64,000 nt of DNA. Source: Fluviispira multicolorata. Lineage in GTDB: Bacteria; Bdellovibrionota_B; Oligoflexia; Silvanigrellales; Silvanigrellaceae. The stretch lies in the NCBI RefSeq assembly GCF_009208585.1, contig NZ_WFLN01000006.1, positions 310,001 to 374,000 of the forward strand, read 5' to 3'. Below, in pieces: positions 27,836-39,650 of this stretch. The notes under the pieces were generated by a model. It had not been told where the DNA came from, made no database searches, and worked only from the letters and a program-made list of their open reading frames with translations. Position 1 is the stretch's first letter, and every line of letters starts with the position of its first letter. The translations under genes and the position numbers were made by a program.

Positions 27836-29620
27836 ATGAACGAAAAATCAGACAAAGGTAATAAATATTCATCAAATGCAATTATTAAAGTAATTGGAGT
27901 TGGTGGAGGTGGCGGAAATGCTCTCAATACCATGATTGAATCAGGATTATCTGGAGTTGAATTTATTGCTGCAAATACAGATGTTCAAGCCCTACAATCA
28001 AATCTCGCACCAATTAAAATTCAACTCGGAAGAGAATTGACAAAAGGTCTTGGTGCAGGAGCAAATCCTGAAACGGGACGCAACGCAGCACTTGAAGACA
28101 AAGCAATTTTGCAAGAAGTTCTGAGTGGTGCTGATATGGTTTTTGTCACAGGTGGTATGGGTGGTGGAACTGGGACAGGAGCAGCTCCAATTATTGCACA
28201 AGTTGCTCGCGAATTAGGAGCTCTCACTGTTGGAGTTGTTACAAAACCTTTTACATTTGAAGGTAAACGCAGAAAACAACAGTCTGAGCATGGCATACAA
28301 TCCTTACGTCAATCCGTCGATACACTTATCACAATTCCAAATCAAAGACTTCTCAGCATTGCTTCTCCTGAGATGTCAATGCTTGATGGGTTTAAATTAG
28401 CTGATGAAGTTCTTTTAAACGCAGTAAAAGGTATTTCAGATATCATAAATATTCCGGGACGCGTAAACGTTGACTTTGCAGACGTTAAAACAATTATGTC
28501 CGAGATGGGTATGGCACTTATGGGTATTGGCGATGCAACTGGACCTAATCGTGCAGCTGAAGCCGCGCGTCTTGCCATAAATTCTCCGTTACTTGAAGAT
28601 ATAGATATTGAAGGTGCAACCGGAATTCTTATAAATATTACTGGAACAAGCACAATGACACTTCATGAAATCAGTGAAGCATCAACTCTCATTCAAGAAG
28701 CTGCTCATGAAGATGCGAACATTATTTTTGGTGCTGTAATTGATGAAAATATGGAAGATAGAATTCGAGTCACAGTCATTGCAACAGGATTTGATCAAGC
28801 AAGGGTTGCGTTTCCTGAATCAGCTCACGGATTCGCAAATATTCCTCAGCAAAATCAATTCATGCAAACAAATGTGAATAGTCAACCACAGCAAGCTATT
28901 CCACAACAACCATTTGCTGGCATGAACTCTCAACGTCCTCAAAATAATTTTACGCAAAATATTCCTGCAGTAAATCCATATGATGTTAGAAATCAAGCTC
29001 AAAATATTCAACAACAACCGATTAGTCAAAACCAATTTAACCAAAACTCCCAACCACCAAATCATTTCCCTCGCCCTCAATATGGGAGAGAGCCTCAATC
29101 TGGTTTTGGAGGAAATTCTGGGTTAAATGCGCAATCTCAACATATGAATCGGCAATCACCCGAACTAAATAACAATCATAATAATATCAATTCTGGTTTT
29201 CGTAATATACCACAACCAGAAATAAGAAATACAACTCAACAACAACATCATCAACCGGCAGCTAAAAATCAAGAAACTCAAACAAATCTAAACTGGAATA
29301 CACCTAAACCTGTTCATTCTAATGAAAACCATCAAAATAACTCTCAAGCGCAAAATTCTGTATCAAAAAATGAAAATGCGACAGAGCTTGAAGATTTAAC
29401 AAAATGGACTTTTGATATGGCAAATCAACAACAAAATGCAAATCGAGATTCAAAAGTAGTTGGTGCGACATCAAATAAAAGTGAAGAGCTTCTCCAAGAA
29501 GATGCTGCTGAAAGCGCATTAAAACTTGCTAAAGAGCTTTCAGATATTGAAATTGATGATTCTGATTTTGAAACACCTGCTTTTATGCGTAGAAAGGATG
29601 ATTCACACAGAAATGCGTGA
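27836..29620 (+). CDS. ftsZ: Cell division GTPase FtsZ with long Gln/Asn-rich linker
   Basis: FtsZ forms the cytokinetic ring. The GTPase part (about residues 1-330) shows [18 protein letters not shown], the tubulin signature [13 protein letters not shown] near residue 105 and the synergy-loop region [15 protein letters not shown]. It is followed by about 230 residues rich in Gln, Asn and Pro, then a helical stretch and the conserved tail peptide [13 protein letters not shown] that binds FtsA and other partners. Total length 594 is well above the usual 380-400, nearly all of it linker. TGGAGG precedes the ATG. The last 18 nt overlap the end of a convergent gene. Confidence 0.95.
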   Translation: MNEKSDKGNKYSSNAIIKVIGVGGGGGNALNTMIESGLSGVEFIAANTDVQALQSNLAPIKIQLGRELTKGLGAGANPETGRNAALEDKAILQEVLSGADMVFVTGGMGGGTGTGAAPIIAQVARELGALTVGVVTKPFTFEGKRRKQQSEHGIQSLRQSVDTLITIPNQRLLSIASPEMSMLDGFKLADEVLLNAVKGISDIINIPGRVNVDFADVKTIMSEMGMALMGIGDATGPNRAAEAARLAINSPLLEDIDIEGATGILINITGTSTMTLHEISEASTLIQEAAHEDANIIFGAVIDENMEDRIRVTVIATGFDQARVAFPESAHGFANIPQQNQFMQTNVNSQPQQAIPQQPFAGMNSQRPQNNFTQNIPAVNPYDVRNQAQNIQQQPISQNQFNQNSQPPNHFPRPQYGREPQSGFGGNSGLNAQSQHMNRQSPELNNNHNNINSGFRNIPQPEIRNTTQQQHHQPAAKNQETQTNLNWNTPKPVHSNENHQNNSQAQNSVSKNENATELEDLTKWTFDMANQQQNANRDSKVVGATSNKSEELLQEDAAESALKLAKELSDIEIDDSDFETPAFMRRKDDSHRNA

Positions 29621-30547
29621 AAAAATCATCTCGGTTTCCTTAGATTCTTCACTCGCAATATCTAAAAAATTCTGTTTATATTCAATTATTCCTAAATAAA
29701 TACACCAAAGAAGAATTTTTAATTCTTCTTTAGATTTAATTTTATAAAACCTATCGATAGAAGTTGTTAAATTAAAGTTTAAAATTTTTTTATTATTTTT
29801 TTTACTTTCTTTAAAATGTGTGTTTAAAATATCAGAGTTAATAACATTTTTGAAATTACTCATATATTCTCTACTTTTATACAACTGAATACCTTCGCTA
29901 ACTTCAACTATTTTTGCGACTAATTCTTCTAAAAACTTTTTATCACTTAAAAAAGACGCTGGGAAACCTCTTAGTAAATTAGGTACAAAAGTAAAAAAAC
30001 TTATTTCTTTTTTATGAAGAAAATCTTGTCTACACAATTTATTTAAGAATGAAATACTAGGTGCCGAAGAAAGTATCGCTATTGACGAGGGACTATTCAA
30101 TACCAATTCATAAAAAACTTTCACTTTAGAAAATATATCAGTCGTTTTATCTAAAATTGAATTAAGTTTCTTACTATTCTTTCTAAGATATAAATCATTA
30201 TAATATTTTGGCATATAAATAATAAACTGAAATGACATCTTTAATATTATTTTGAAATAATTTATTTTTTCTAAGTATTTCTTAGAAAATAAAAATGGCC
30301 AAAAATCAATAACAACTATAATATTTTTTTTATCATTTTTCTGCAGCCATAATTGAAGCGAGTTCAAATCATCATACTCACATCTAATTATTTCTTCTGG
30401 AAAAATATCCATTAAAGAAATTGTTTTCTCATGCGTTGATATCTGAATATACACATCACGAATTTGGTTATTTTTTTTCAATTTTTTTGCGCATTCTGCT
30501 GTTAAATTTATATCTTTAAATCCCCAAAATAAAATACCTGTTTTCAT
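29603..30547 (-). CDS. Hypothetical protein, 314 aa
   Basis: I do not recognise the family. The protein begins [20 protein letters not shown], which could be the first beta-alpha unit of a nucleotide-sugar or NAD-binding fold, but the glycine pattern is incomplete. A later [13 protein letters not shown] is a strong beta-strand. There is no signal peptide or clear membrane segment. The C-terminal third is Lys/Asn-rich and helical. It lies 22 nt downstream of the glycosyltransferase gene on the same strand, so the two may act together on a surface sugar, but this is only context. Its 3' end overlaps that of ftsZ by 18 nt. Confidence 0.55.
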   Translation of the reverse strand: MKTGILFWGFKDINLTAECAKKLKKNNQIRDVYIQISTHEKTISLMDIFPEEIIRCEYDDLNSLQLWLQKNDKKNIIVVIDFWPFLFSKKYLEKINYFKIILKMSFQFIIYMPKYYNDLYLRKNSKKLNSILDKTTDIFSKVKVFYELVLNSPSSIAILSSAPSISFLNKLCRQDFLHKKEISFFTFVPNLLRGFPASFLSDKKFLEELVAKIVEVSEGIQLYKSREYMSNFKNVINSDILNTHFKESKKNNKKILNFNLTTSIDRFYKIKSKEELKILLWCIYLGIIEYKQNFLDIASEESKETEMIFSRISV

Positions 30548-30569
30548 AAGTTCCTCAGCAACGCCTTAA

Positions 30570-32012
30570 TTATCCAGTCGTAATAGATTTCTTATTAACT
30601 TTTTTTAATATATCAGATCCTTGAATTAGCCAATCTAACAGAGAAATCGCTGATTCTTTCCATTCAAAACTCCTACCATTTGCTCGTTCAATTATAAATT
30701 TTCGAGTTGATTCTGCATTTTGAAGACCAATATAAAACTCAGAATCTTTTTTATCTAATAATATTTTTTCTATTTGCTTTACCCAAATTGCTGGATAACT
30801 TGAATCACTCCCAAGCCAATAATTACTTGGTAAAATCCCAGGAGAAAAATGCAAATCAACAGCTGTCGAAGTTCTATAAATAACGGGAGTACCACTTAAT
30901 GCAGCTTCAAGCGGTGGAAGCCCAAAACCTTCTGCAATCGAAGGATGAACTAAAAGATCTGATATTCTGTATATCTCTGCTAATTCTTCATCGGATAAGA
31001 TTGGCAATACCACTATTTTTAAACTATCAAAAACTTTAATTTCTCCTACTTCTCGCGGAATACTTTTTTTAAGATAACTCGAAATTTCTTTATTATCCGC
31101 ACCAATTCTTATAAACCAAGCTTCTAATCCTGTTTCTGGAGTAATTTTTTGTATAGCTTGTGCCGCAAGATCCCAAAGCTTATATTTTTGATTCCTCCCC
31201 ACTCCTATTATCCACTTATCTTTTAAAAACTTATTTATCACATTCTTAAATTTTTCTTGTTCTTCAGAGTCAACAAGCTGTTCTAAAAATCTTTCTCTAC
31301 GCTCATAAAGTTCGCGAGTTTGCCTTATTTTAGGCTGACTTCCAAATTCTAAATCAACAGCATCTCCAATAATATGTAGTGGATTTATACGCTTTTTTAC
31401 TAAATTTTGTAATAACTTTGCCGAATGTGGTGAAACAGTAGTAACAAAAGGAAGTCTAGAAAGCGTCCGTTTTACTAAAAATCTAAACTGTCTTTTAAAT
31501 AAAAAACCAACTCCTTTAATAGGCATAAATGGAATGCTATCATGAATGACTTGTACCACTCGAGATGACATTGAGTTTCTAGAGATAAACAAAGGCCTAT
31601 CAAAATTAGCCGGTGCAAACCAAATTATCTGGTTATGGGTGAGTTTTTGAATTCGTTTTAAGGTAAAAGTTGGCCAAAGCCAAATTGGTTTATCATAAGA
31701 CTTTTGCAGTGCACCAGGTCCGCCGCTCCAATATGAAATAATATCAGGATAATTATGAACAAGCTCTACAACCCATGGTGCAGGCTCTGATTTTGAAACA
31801 ATTAAAAGCTTTATTCTCTTACTGCCCGTTAAGTTTTTTTTTCTATTTTCTAGCTCATGTGCCAAGGCTTTAGTCAATCCAATTACAAATCTAGAAATAC
31901 CTGATACAACACCTTGCTGTGCAGATCTCGCATCAATGGCAAGCCACACGATATCTGAATTAACATTATAAGTGGCATCTTCCACTAAACTCTTTTGTGA
32001 GACCATTTTCAC
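30570..32012 (-). CDS. Glycosyltransferase family 4-like protein
   Basis: The C-terminal half has the GT4 (GT-B fold) donor-binding motif: DLLVHPSIAEGFGLPPLEAA followed by SGTPVIYRTSTAV. The N-terminal half has VVSGISRFVIGLTKALA, the usual acceptor-domain glycine loop. Such enzymes move a sugar from a nucleotide donor to a lipid, glycan or protein; the substrate cannot be told. Length is 480 residues, with an insertion near 215-250 rich in Glu and Arg. The GTG start at 32012 has a poor ribosome site. A terminator for the upstream ATP synthase operon lies just before it, so it probably has its own promoter or depends on read-through. Confidence 0.8.
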   Translation of the reverse strand: MKMVSQKSLVEDATYNVNSDIVWLAIDARSAQQGVVSGISRFVIGLTKALAHELENRKKNLTGSKRIKLLIVSKSEPAPWVVELVHNYPDIISYWSGGPGALQKSYDKPIWLWPTFTLKRIQKLTHNQIIWFAPANFDRPLFISRNSMSSRVVQVIHDSIPFMPIKGVGFLFKRQFRFLVKRTLSRLPFVTTVSPHSAKLLQNLVKKRINPLHIIGDAVDLEFGSQPKIRQTRELYERRERFLEQLVDSEEQEKFKNVINKFLKDKWIIGVGRNQKYKLWDLAAQAIQKITPETGLEAWFIRIGADNKEISSYLKKSIPREVGEIKVFDSLKIVVLPILSDEELAEIYRISDLLVHPSIAEGFGLPPLEAALSGTPVIYRTSTAVDLHFSPGILPSNYWLGSDSSYPAIWVKQIEKILLDKKDSEFYIGLQNAESTRKFIIERANGRSFEWKESAISLLDWLIQGSDILKKVNKKSITTG

Positions 32013-32029
32013 ACCATTATATTTTAGGT

Positions 32030-32061
32030 AAAAAAAGGAAGAGCTTTATTCAAACCCTTCC
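32030..32061 (-). terminator. Intrinsic terminator of the ATP synthase operon
   Basis: Read on the minus strand, GGAAGGG (32061-32055), an 11-nt loop and CTCTTCC (32043-32037) form a 7-bp stem with one G-U pair, followed at once by a run of seven T (32036-32030). It is 90 nt downstream of the atpC stop and just ahead of the glycosyltransferase start. Confidence 0.8.
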
Positions 32062-32151
32062 AAAAATACTAACATAATAATATTGGGTAAGCTTCTAGCT
32101 AACTCTATCACAATAATCAAAAAAATTACTGTCATTAGCTGGAATCTTAAT

Positions 32152-32604
32152 CTACACAGACTTTTTCTCTTTTGAATTCTTATTTGCATGAAGCTCAACG
32201 GCTTCAATACGAGCTTGCGCTCTGGCTAGTGAAGTTTCAGCCCTTTTGACATCTACATTACCAAGTTCTTTTGCAGCTAATCTTCCTTCAGCTCTTTCAA
32301 GAGCTCTTTTTGCTCTGTCTAAATCAATGGTTGTAGCTTCTTCACCCACATCAACCAATAAAGTTACAGAACTACAAGTGATTTCTGCAACTCCACCAGC
32401 CACCTTAAAAAATCCGGAAACATCATTTTGGGAATATAAAACCACGCCCGTTCCTACAGCAGTAACCATAGGAGCATGCCCTGGTAAAACTCCCACAGCT
32501 CCATGTTCCGAAGGAAAATAAAGCTCGGAGACACCAGATAAATCAAGAAGACGTTTAGATGGAGTGAGAAGTACAACTCTCATTTTATCTTTTGCTTCGA
32601 TCAT
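32152..32604 (-). CDS. atpC: ATP synthase F1 subunit epsilon
   Basis: The epsilon subunit joins the central stalk and can inhibit ATP hydrolysis. The N-terminal beta-sandwich shows MRVVLLTPSKRLLDLSGVS, LYFPSEHGAVGVLPGHAPMV and VAGGVAEITCSSVTLLVD. The C-terminal helical hairpin contains the usual Ala/Arg-rich stretch (RALERAEGRLA, then AETSLARAQARIEAVEL). At 150 residues it is slightly longer than the usual 130-140. It is the last gene of the operon, 19 nt after atpD. Confidence 0.93.
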   Translation of the reverse strand: MIEAKDKMRVVLLTPSKRLLDLSGVSELYFPSEHGAVGVLPGHAPMVTAVGTGVVLYSQNDVSGFFKVAGGVAEITCSSVTLLVDVGEEATTIDLDRAKRALERAEGRLAAKELGNVDVKRAETSLARAQARIEAVELHANKNSKEKKSV

Positions 32605-32623
32605 AATAATTTAGCACCCCAAA

Positions 32624-34984
<2,361 letters not shown>

Positions 34985-35001
<17 letters not shown>

Positions 35002-36511
35002 TTGGTTCAAACCTCTTCGCGAAGTCATCGAGAGCTATTTTAATTTCTGCTTGCAGCTCATTACTCATTTTCTTACCTGTTGCAATTTCAGCCATTATTT
35101 TTGGAAAAGATGCTTCAAAGTAATTCAACATTTGGCGCTCGTAAGCACGAACATGACGAACTTCTGTATTATCAAGAAAACCATTAATAGCTGCAAAAAT
35201 CGTAAGAACTTGTTTTTCCATAGTTAATGGAGAGTATTGAGCTTGCTTAAGCAATTCAGTTAAGCGTTGCCCTCTGTTAATTTGTTTACGAGTCGTAGCA
35301 TCGAGATCTGAGCCAAATTGTGCAAAGGCTGCAAGTTCGCGATATTGAGCAAGCTCAAGGCGCATATTTCCTGCAACTTGTTTCATTGCACCAGTTTGAG
35401 CGGCTCCACCCACACGAGAAACAGAAAGACCTGCATTTACTGCGGGACGCATACCTGCATTGAATAAATCTGCTTCCAAAAAGATTTGTCCATCTGTAAT
35501 AGAAATCACGTTAGTTGGAATATATGCAGAAATGTCGTTTGCTTGTGTTTCAATAATTGGAAATGCAGTTAAACTGCCTGCTCCAAGCTCATCATTTAAT
35601 TTACATGCACGCTCAAGAAGACGGCTGTGTAGATAGAAAACATCCCCTGGATAAGCTTCACGACCTGGTGGTCGACGAAGCAATAGAGAAAGTTCGCGAT
35701 AAGCCTGTGCGTGTTTTGTCAAGTCATCATAAAAGATAACTGCATGCTGTCCGCGATCACGGAAATACTCGCCAATTGTACAGCCTGTATAAGGAGCCAT
35801 AAATTGGAGTGTTGCTGCCTCAGAAGCACCAGCAACGACAATAGTTGTATACTCAAGAGCGCCTGCACGACGAAGTTTTTCAACAATTTGAGCAATTGTT
35901 GAGTATTTTTGGCCAATAGCTACATAGACACATTTTACGCCATTGCCTTTTTGATTTATAATTGTATCGATTGCAATTGCTGTTTTTCCAGTTTGGCGGT
36001 CACCAATGATTAATTCACGTTGACCACGTCCAATTGGAATCATTGAGTCAACAGATTTAAGTCCAGTTTGCATAGGTTCATGAACACTTTTACGCGCCAT
36101 AATACCTGGTGCTTTTACTTCAACAACAGAAGTTTCTGAAGTATTTAAATCACCTAGTCCATCAATTGGTTCACCAAGAGCATTGACAACACGGCCAAGA
36201 AGTTGCGGCCCAACTGGCACACTGTTTACTTTTCCTGTTCGGCGAACTTGCATTCCTTCATAGATAGATTCACTTCCACCAAAGATAGCAACTCCAACAT
36301 TATCTTCTTCAAGATTTAAAACAATTCCTTTAGCACCATTTTCAAATTGAACTAGCTCACTAATAAGCGCTTTTTCAAGACCGTAAATGCGAGCCATTCC
36401 ATCTGCAATAGAGACGACAGTTCCAGTTTCAGACACTTCTGCCTTCTGACCAAAAGCCTGAATTTTCTGCTTTAACAATTGGCTAATTTCATCAACCCGG
36501 ATATGCTCCAT
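34985..36511 (-). CDS. atpA: ATP synthase F1 subunit alpha
   Basis: Alpha is the regulatory nucleotide-binding subunit of F1. Motifs are [19 protein letters not shown], Walker [39 protein letters not shown], and [20 protein letters not shown] near the C-terminus. The length of 508 residues is standard. The gene lies 11 nt after atpH and overlaps atpG by 17 nt. Confidence 0.97.
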
Positions 36512-36522
36512 GAATTCAACTC

Positions 36523-37092
36523 CTAACTCAAAGACTCTTTAAGATTCAAAAGACGAGAACGTAGACTCGCATCTACGTTAGTATTTCCTACTTTTACTAT
36601 AAAACCAGAACGAAGTGATTCATCAACCTTCGTTTCGAGAACAATTTTTTTTCTTAAAACTGAAGACAAAATTGAAGAGAAATCCTCTTCACCTTCTTTA
36701 GTTACCTTATTAGCTGATATTAAAGTTGCTCTAGCAACTCCAATGTATTCATCTGCTTTGATTAAAAAATCTTTTAAAACAATGGGAAGCTCTAATAAAC
36801 GAGCATTTTCGATCATAAGCCTTAAAAAATCTTTTAACTCAGACGGTAATTTTTTTTCATTAGTATTAATTTTACTTAATACAATATCAAGAAGTTCATT
36901 TTTTTCTTTAATAGTTAACACAGGACTTTTAAAATAAGACAATAATTTCTTATCAAAAGTTGCTTGCAATTCTCTCACAATATCTGCAAATTTCTCAAAA
37001 GAAAGAGAGCTTCCATTTCTGGAAGCATCTATTGCACACTCATATAAAGCTGTGCCGTAGCGTCTTGCTATAGGGCCAGAATTTTTTTTCAT
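36523..37092 (-). CDS. atpH: ATP synthase F1 subunit delta
   Basis: Delta connects F1 to the peripheral stalk. The N-terminal region [19 protein letters not shown] and the C-terminal [20 protein letters not shown], with SGFIVKVGN, are typical of the OSCP/delta family. The length of 189 residues is normal. The gene sits between the fused b subunit gene and atpA. It is separate from b, unlike the known b-delta fusion of mycobacteria. Confidence 0.93.
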   Translation of the reverse strand: MKKNSGPIARRYGTALYECAIDASRNGSSLSFEKFADIVRELQATFDKKLLSYFKSPVLTIKEKNELLDIVLSKINTNEKKLPSELKDFLRLMIENARLLELPIVLKDFLIKADEYIGVARATLISANKVTKEGEEDFSSILSSVLRKKIVLETKVDESLRSGFIVKVGNTNVDASLRSRLLNLKESLS

Positions 37093-37135
37093 ACCTTAAA
37101 TACTCCACAGAAAACAAAAAAATAATACTTAGTAA

Positions 37136-38143
37136 TTAATTAAGAGTTTTTATTCCTTCGATTGTTTCTGACTTTAGTTTGGAGTCAAGTGAGAGCAATT
37201 TTTCGGAAGTAAGACGTTTTTCAACTTCTTCAAGCGCTATACTAAAAAGTTCTTGTCTAATTTCTTCACGACTGCGATTAATAAGTTCTCTTGCAGCACG
37301 ATCCGCATCTCTTAAAATTGCTTCAGAAACTTTTGAAGCTTCAGCTAAAATTTTCTCACGTTCAATTTTTGCATCAAATAAATTACGTTCTTTTAGCTCA
37401 TTAATTTCATTTTGTAGAGAGGCAATTTTACTTTCATATTCTTTAATTTTTCTTTCCGCTAACAACGCGGCTTCTTTTGCTTCTGAAAGTTTTGCTTTGA
37501 AATCATCACGTCTTTTTTCTAGCATTGCAGTTATAGGCTTTTTTGCAAAATAAACAAGCGCTAATATAAAAACTGCAAACTGAAAATATGGCCAAAAAAC
37601 ACCATATAACCAATTAATTTCTGAACCACTCGCAGCAGATGCAAATGCTGAATTTTTAAAGAAAGCTGCTGCTGAAATAAATGACATCAATACTGCTAAA
37701 CCAATTTTTTTATAAATTGTTTGAACTAAATCATTAATTTGGTTTGGCATATTTGATTTAGCTTCTAACATTTCCAAAGAAAGTTTTTCTCTAATTGAAC
37801 TCACATGCAACGCTGCTTTCTTTTGGTTTTCAGCAATCATTTTATTTGCAACTTTTTGAGCAGCTTTGATTTCTTCTAACCTTAAATGTTTTGCTTCTTC
37901 AGCACCATTTTTAAGTTCTAAGAAATATTCATGTTCAAGTTGAATAGCTCTTTCATTTTGATTCTTAGATGTCTCAAAACTTCCAACGGTTCTTTTTTTA
38001 CGCTCATTGTGTAAGCGAATAGCAGGACCAATTATAAGCCTTTGAGCAACCACAACACCAACTAAGAATATTGCAACTTGGATACCGAATCGGACAGCTC
38101 CTTCTGTGTCATGAAACGGATATATATCTAGAGAGCCAGCCAT
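37136..38143 (-). CDS. atpF: ATP synthase F0 fused b'-b subunit
   Basis: One open frame of 335 residues holds two b-type peripheral-stalk subunits in a row. Residues about 1-150 have a membrane segment (FGIQVAIFLVGVVVAQRLI) and a charged coiled coil. A second unit begins near residue 168 with IGLAVLMSFISAAAFF and ASAASG, which looks like a former signal peptide. It is followed by another membrane segment (WPYFQFAVFILALVYFA) and a long coiled coil (EKRRDDFKAKLSEAKEAALL). Predicted topology is three membrane passes with both coils in the cytoplasm, as a b'/b pair requires. Separate subunits are about 150-170 residues each. It is first in the operon, with GGTGGAG before the ATG. An internal ATG (MPNQIND) has no good ribosome site. 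Genes for a and c are not in the window. Confidence 0.88.
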   Translation of the reverse strand: MAGSLDIYPFHDTEGAVRFGIQVAIFLVGVVVAQRLIIGPAIRLHNERKKRTVGSFETSKNQNERAIQLEHEYFLELKNGAEEAKHLRLEEIKAAQKVANKMIAENQKKAALHVSSIREKLSLEMLEAKSNMPNQINDLVQTIYKKIGLAVLMSFISAAAFFKNSAFASAASGSEINWLYGVFWPYFQFAVFILALVYFAKKPITAMLEKRRDDFKAKLSEAKEAALLAERKIKEYESKIASLQNEINELKERNLFDAKIEREKILAEASKVSEAILRDADRAARELINRSREEIRQELFSIALEEVEKRLTSEKLLSLDSKLKSETIEGIKTLN

Positions 38144-38342
38144 TTACTCCACCTCAGCGCAAATTCAGCACGAAGCACTGAATATTCTAAATAAAATAAA
38201 AATATCTCAAAACAAAAACGGTGTTGTTTAAGTGAGATTACCCAAAGCAGCACCCGCTCGTTCCTGTATCTGGCCTTGTTATTACTGTGATCCTAGAGAT
38301 TCTGCAAGCCCTCGCACACATATTTTGCAAATTTAATATCAA
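38144..38342 (-). promoter_or_regulatory. Leader/promoter region of the ATP synthase operon
   Basis: This 199-nt gap separates the HTH-protein gene from atpF on the same strand. It has a higher GC content than most intergenic DNA in the window, notably 38250-38330, which suggests a structured leader or control sites. No consensus promoter or terminator hairpin was picked out by eye. Confidence 0.35.
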
Positions 38343-39227
38343 TTAAATTGACTTTTGGATATTTCCTTCAAAAAAATGGGAAACTCCAAGTTCTTCCGCA
38401 GTTTTAAGATGAGCTTGTAAAGTTGTCCTCGAAATTGATAAAATTTGACTAGCTCGACTCATGCTCAGCCCTTGTAAATATATTGAATAGTAGCTAAAGC
38501 TTGATTTTAAAAAACAATGAGCATCTTCACCCCTTAAAAGGACATATGAAAAAAATCTTTCTGCACATTTTTCAAGCGATATTTCTTTTCCAACACTTTC
38601 ATTGCTTGATTCAAAATGTGTTTTATTCAAATGGCGTTGTGCTTCCTCACTTTCACCTTTAAAGCCTCCTAAATAAGCAGTTTGGATAACTGAATCAACT
38701 AACACATTGAGACCATGCGTTCGCGCAATCTGTTTGAGACTTAGTAATTTTTCTGAGTCAAAAACATCCAAGTATATTTCTAAACTAAAGTAGTTTAACA
38801 CTGCGGTGATCGTGGATGGTATGGAACTTATAAGTTGATCTGGAGGAGGAAGATTTAAAGTTATAAAACCATATCCTTTCTTTATCGCCGCCCTTCCAAC
38901 GTAAATGATCGGCATAAAGTTTAAATCTTCGTTTTCAGGAAGTTCATATTCTGAATATATTTGCTCAGGCTCAATAATTAGACGATACGCTCTAGAATTG
39001 ATTTTTAACTGTACCTCTAAAATTTCTAATAATATTTTCTCAACTTCTGGATACTCCACTCTAATTTGAATATCAAACCCTTGCCTTGATATAGATAAAA
39101 ACTGATCAATTTCTATATTTAGTTTTTTACTTATTAACGATGAAACTAATTTTGATCGCAAGCCAGCCATTCTTCCTCCAACATTAATTGTTAACAAAAA
39201 TGACTTACCTGACTCATAGATCTTCAT
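38343..39227 (-). CDS. Putative DNA-binding protein with C-terminal helix-turn-helix
   Basis: The 294-residue protein ends in a helix-turn-helix of Fis/NtrC type: LSMSRASQILSISRTTLQAH followed by LKTAEELG. The first 230 residues are not recognised. They have alternating strands and helices without membrane segments, and could sense a ligand or mediate oligomer formation. No receiver domain (phosphorylatable Asp) or AAA+ motor is seen. The gene lies between the ATP synthase operon and the parS sites, transcribed toward atpF. Its target is unknown; regulation of the neighbouring operon is possible but unsupported. Confidence 0.6.
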   Translation of the reverse strand: MKIYESGKSFLLTINVGGRMAGLRSKLVSSLISKKLNIEIDQFLSISRQGFDIQIRVEYPEVEKILLEILEVQLKINSRAYRLIIEPEQIYSEYELPENEDLNFMPIIYVGRAAIKKGYGFITLNLPPPDQLISSIPSTITAVLNYFSLEIYLDVFDSEKLLSLKQIARTHGLNVLVDSVIQTAYLGGFKGESEEAQRHLNKTHFESSNESVGKEISLEKCAERFFSYVLLRGEDAHCFLKSSFSYYSIYLQGLSMSRASQILSISRTTLQAHLKTAEELGVSHFFEGNIQKSI

Positions 39228-39383
39228 ACCACCTATTCATTTAAGAGTGATATTGTTTAAAACTTATTGATATTCATTAGAAATAAAACAAGAAAGAGTG
39301 CTCTCATCAAAATAATCACAGAATATTGAATCAAAACATTTTATAATTCTTCTGTGAAATATTCACAGCCCATCGTACTTCAA

Positions 39384-39399
39384 TGTTTCACGTGAAACA
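39384..39399. promoter_or_regulatory. parS: parS site 1
   Basis: TGTTTCACGTGAAACA is a perfect 16-bp palindrome identical to the bacterial chromosomal parS consensus bound by ParB/Spo0J. A parB gene lies 1.7 kb away. Confidence 0.95.
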
Positions 39400-39483
39400 T
39401 TTTAAAATTTATTAATTTAATTGCACTAAAAAGGATTTTTATTAATTTTAGTTTAATTTAAAAATAATATACTTCTTGCAAAA

Positions 39484-39499
39484 TGTTTCACGTGAAACA
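39484..39499. promoter_or_regulatory. parS: parS site 2
   Basis: This is a second copy of the same perfect 16-bp palindrome, exactly 100 bp from the first, in otherwise AT-rich noncoding DNA. Confidence 0.95.
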
Positions 39500-39650
39500 T
39501 TTGAATCTAAAATTTTAATATTATTATATAAAAACTAAAAATATATTTTTTAAAACTCAAAAACTTAACTCCTCAATAGCATCTATAAAATGAATCATAT
39601 ATGAAGGTTTTTAAATAAATAATATTTACTCATTCCTAAGAGGAGACAAA

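Larger units (their letters stand above)
39228..39650. other. Intergenic region carrying two parS sites
   Basis: This stretch has no gene. It separates the HTH gene (minus) from a decayed oxidoreductase gene (plus) and holds two perfect parS palindromes exactly 100 bp apart. An intact AGGAGA ribosome site remains before the ATG of the decayed gene. Confidence 0.6.

Noticed and set aside
37700..37760. Internal ATG (MPNQIND) in the b'-b gene as the start of a separate b subunit
   Set aside because: No Shine-Dalgarno is visible before it and the frame is continuous; kept only as a possibility in the fusion finding.
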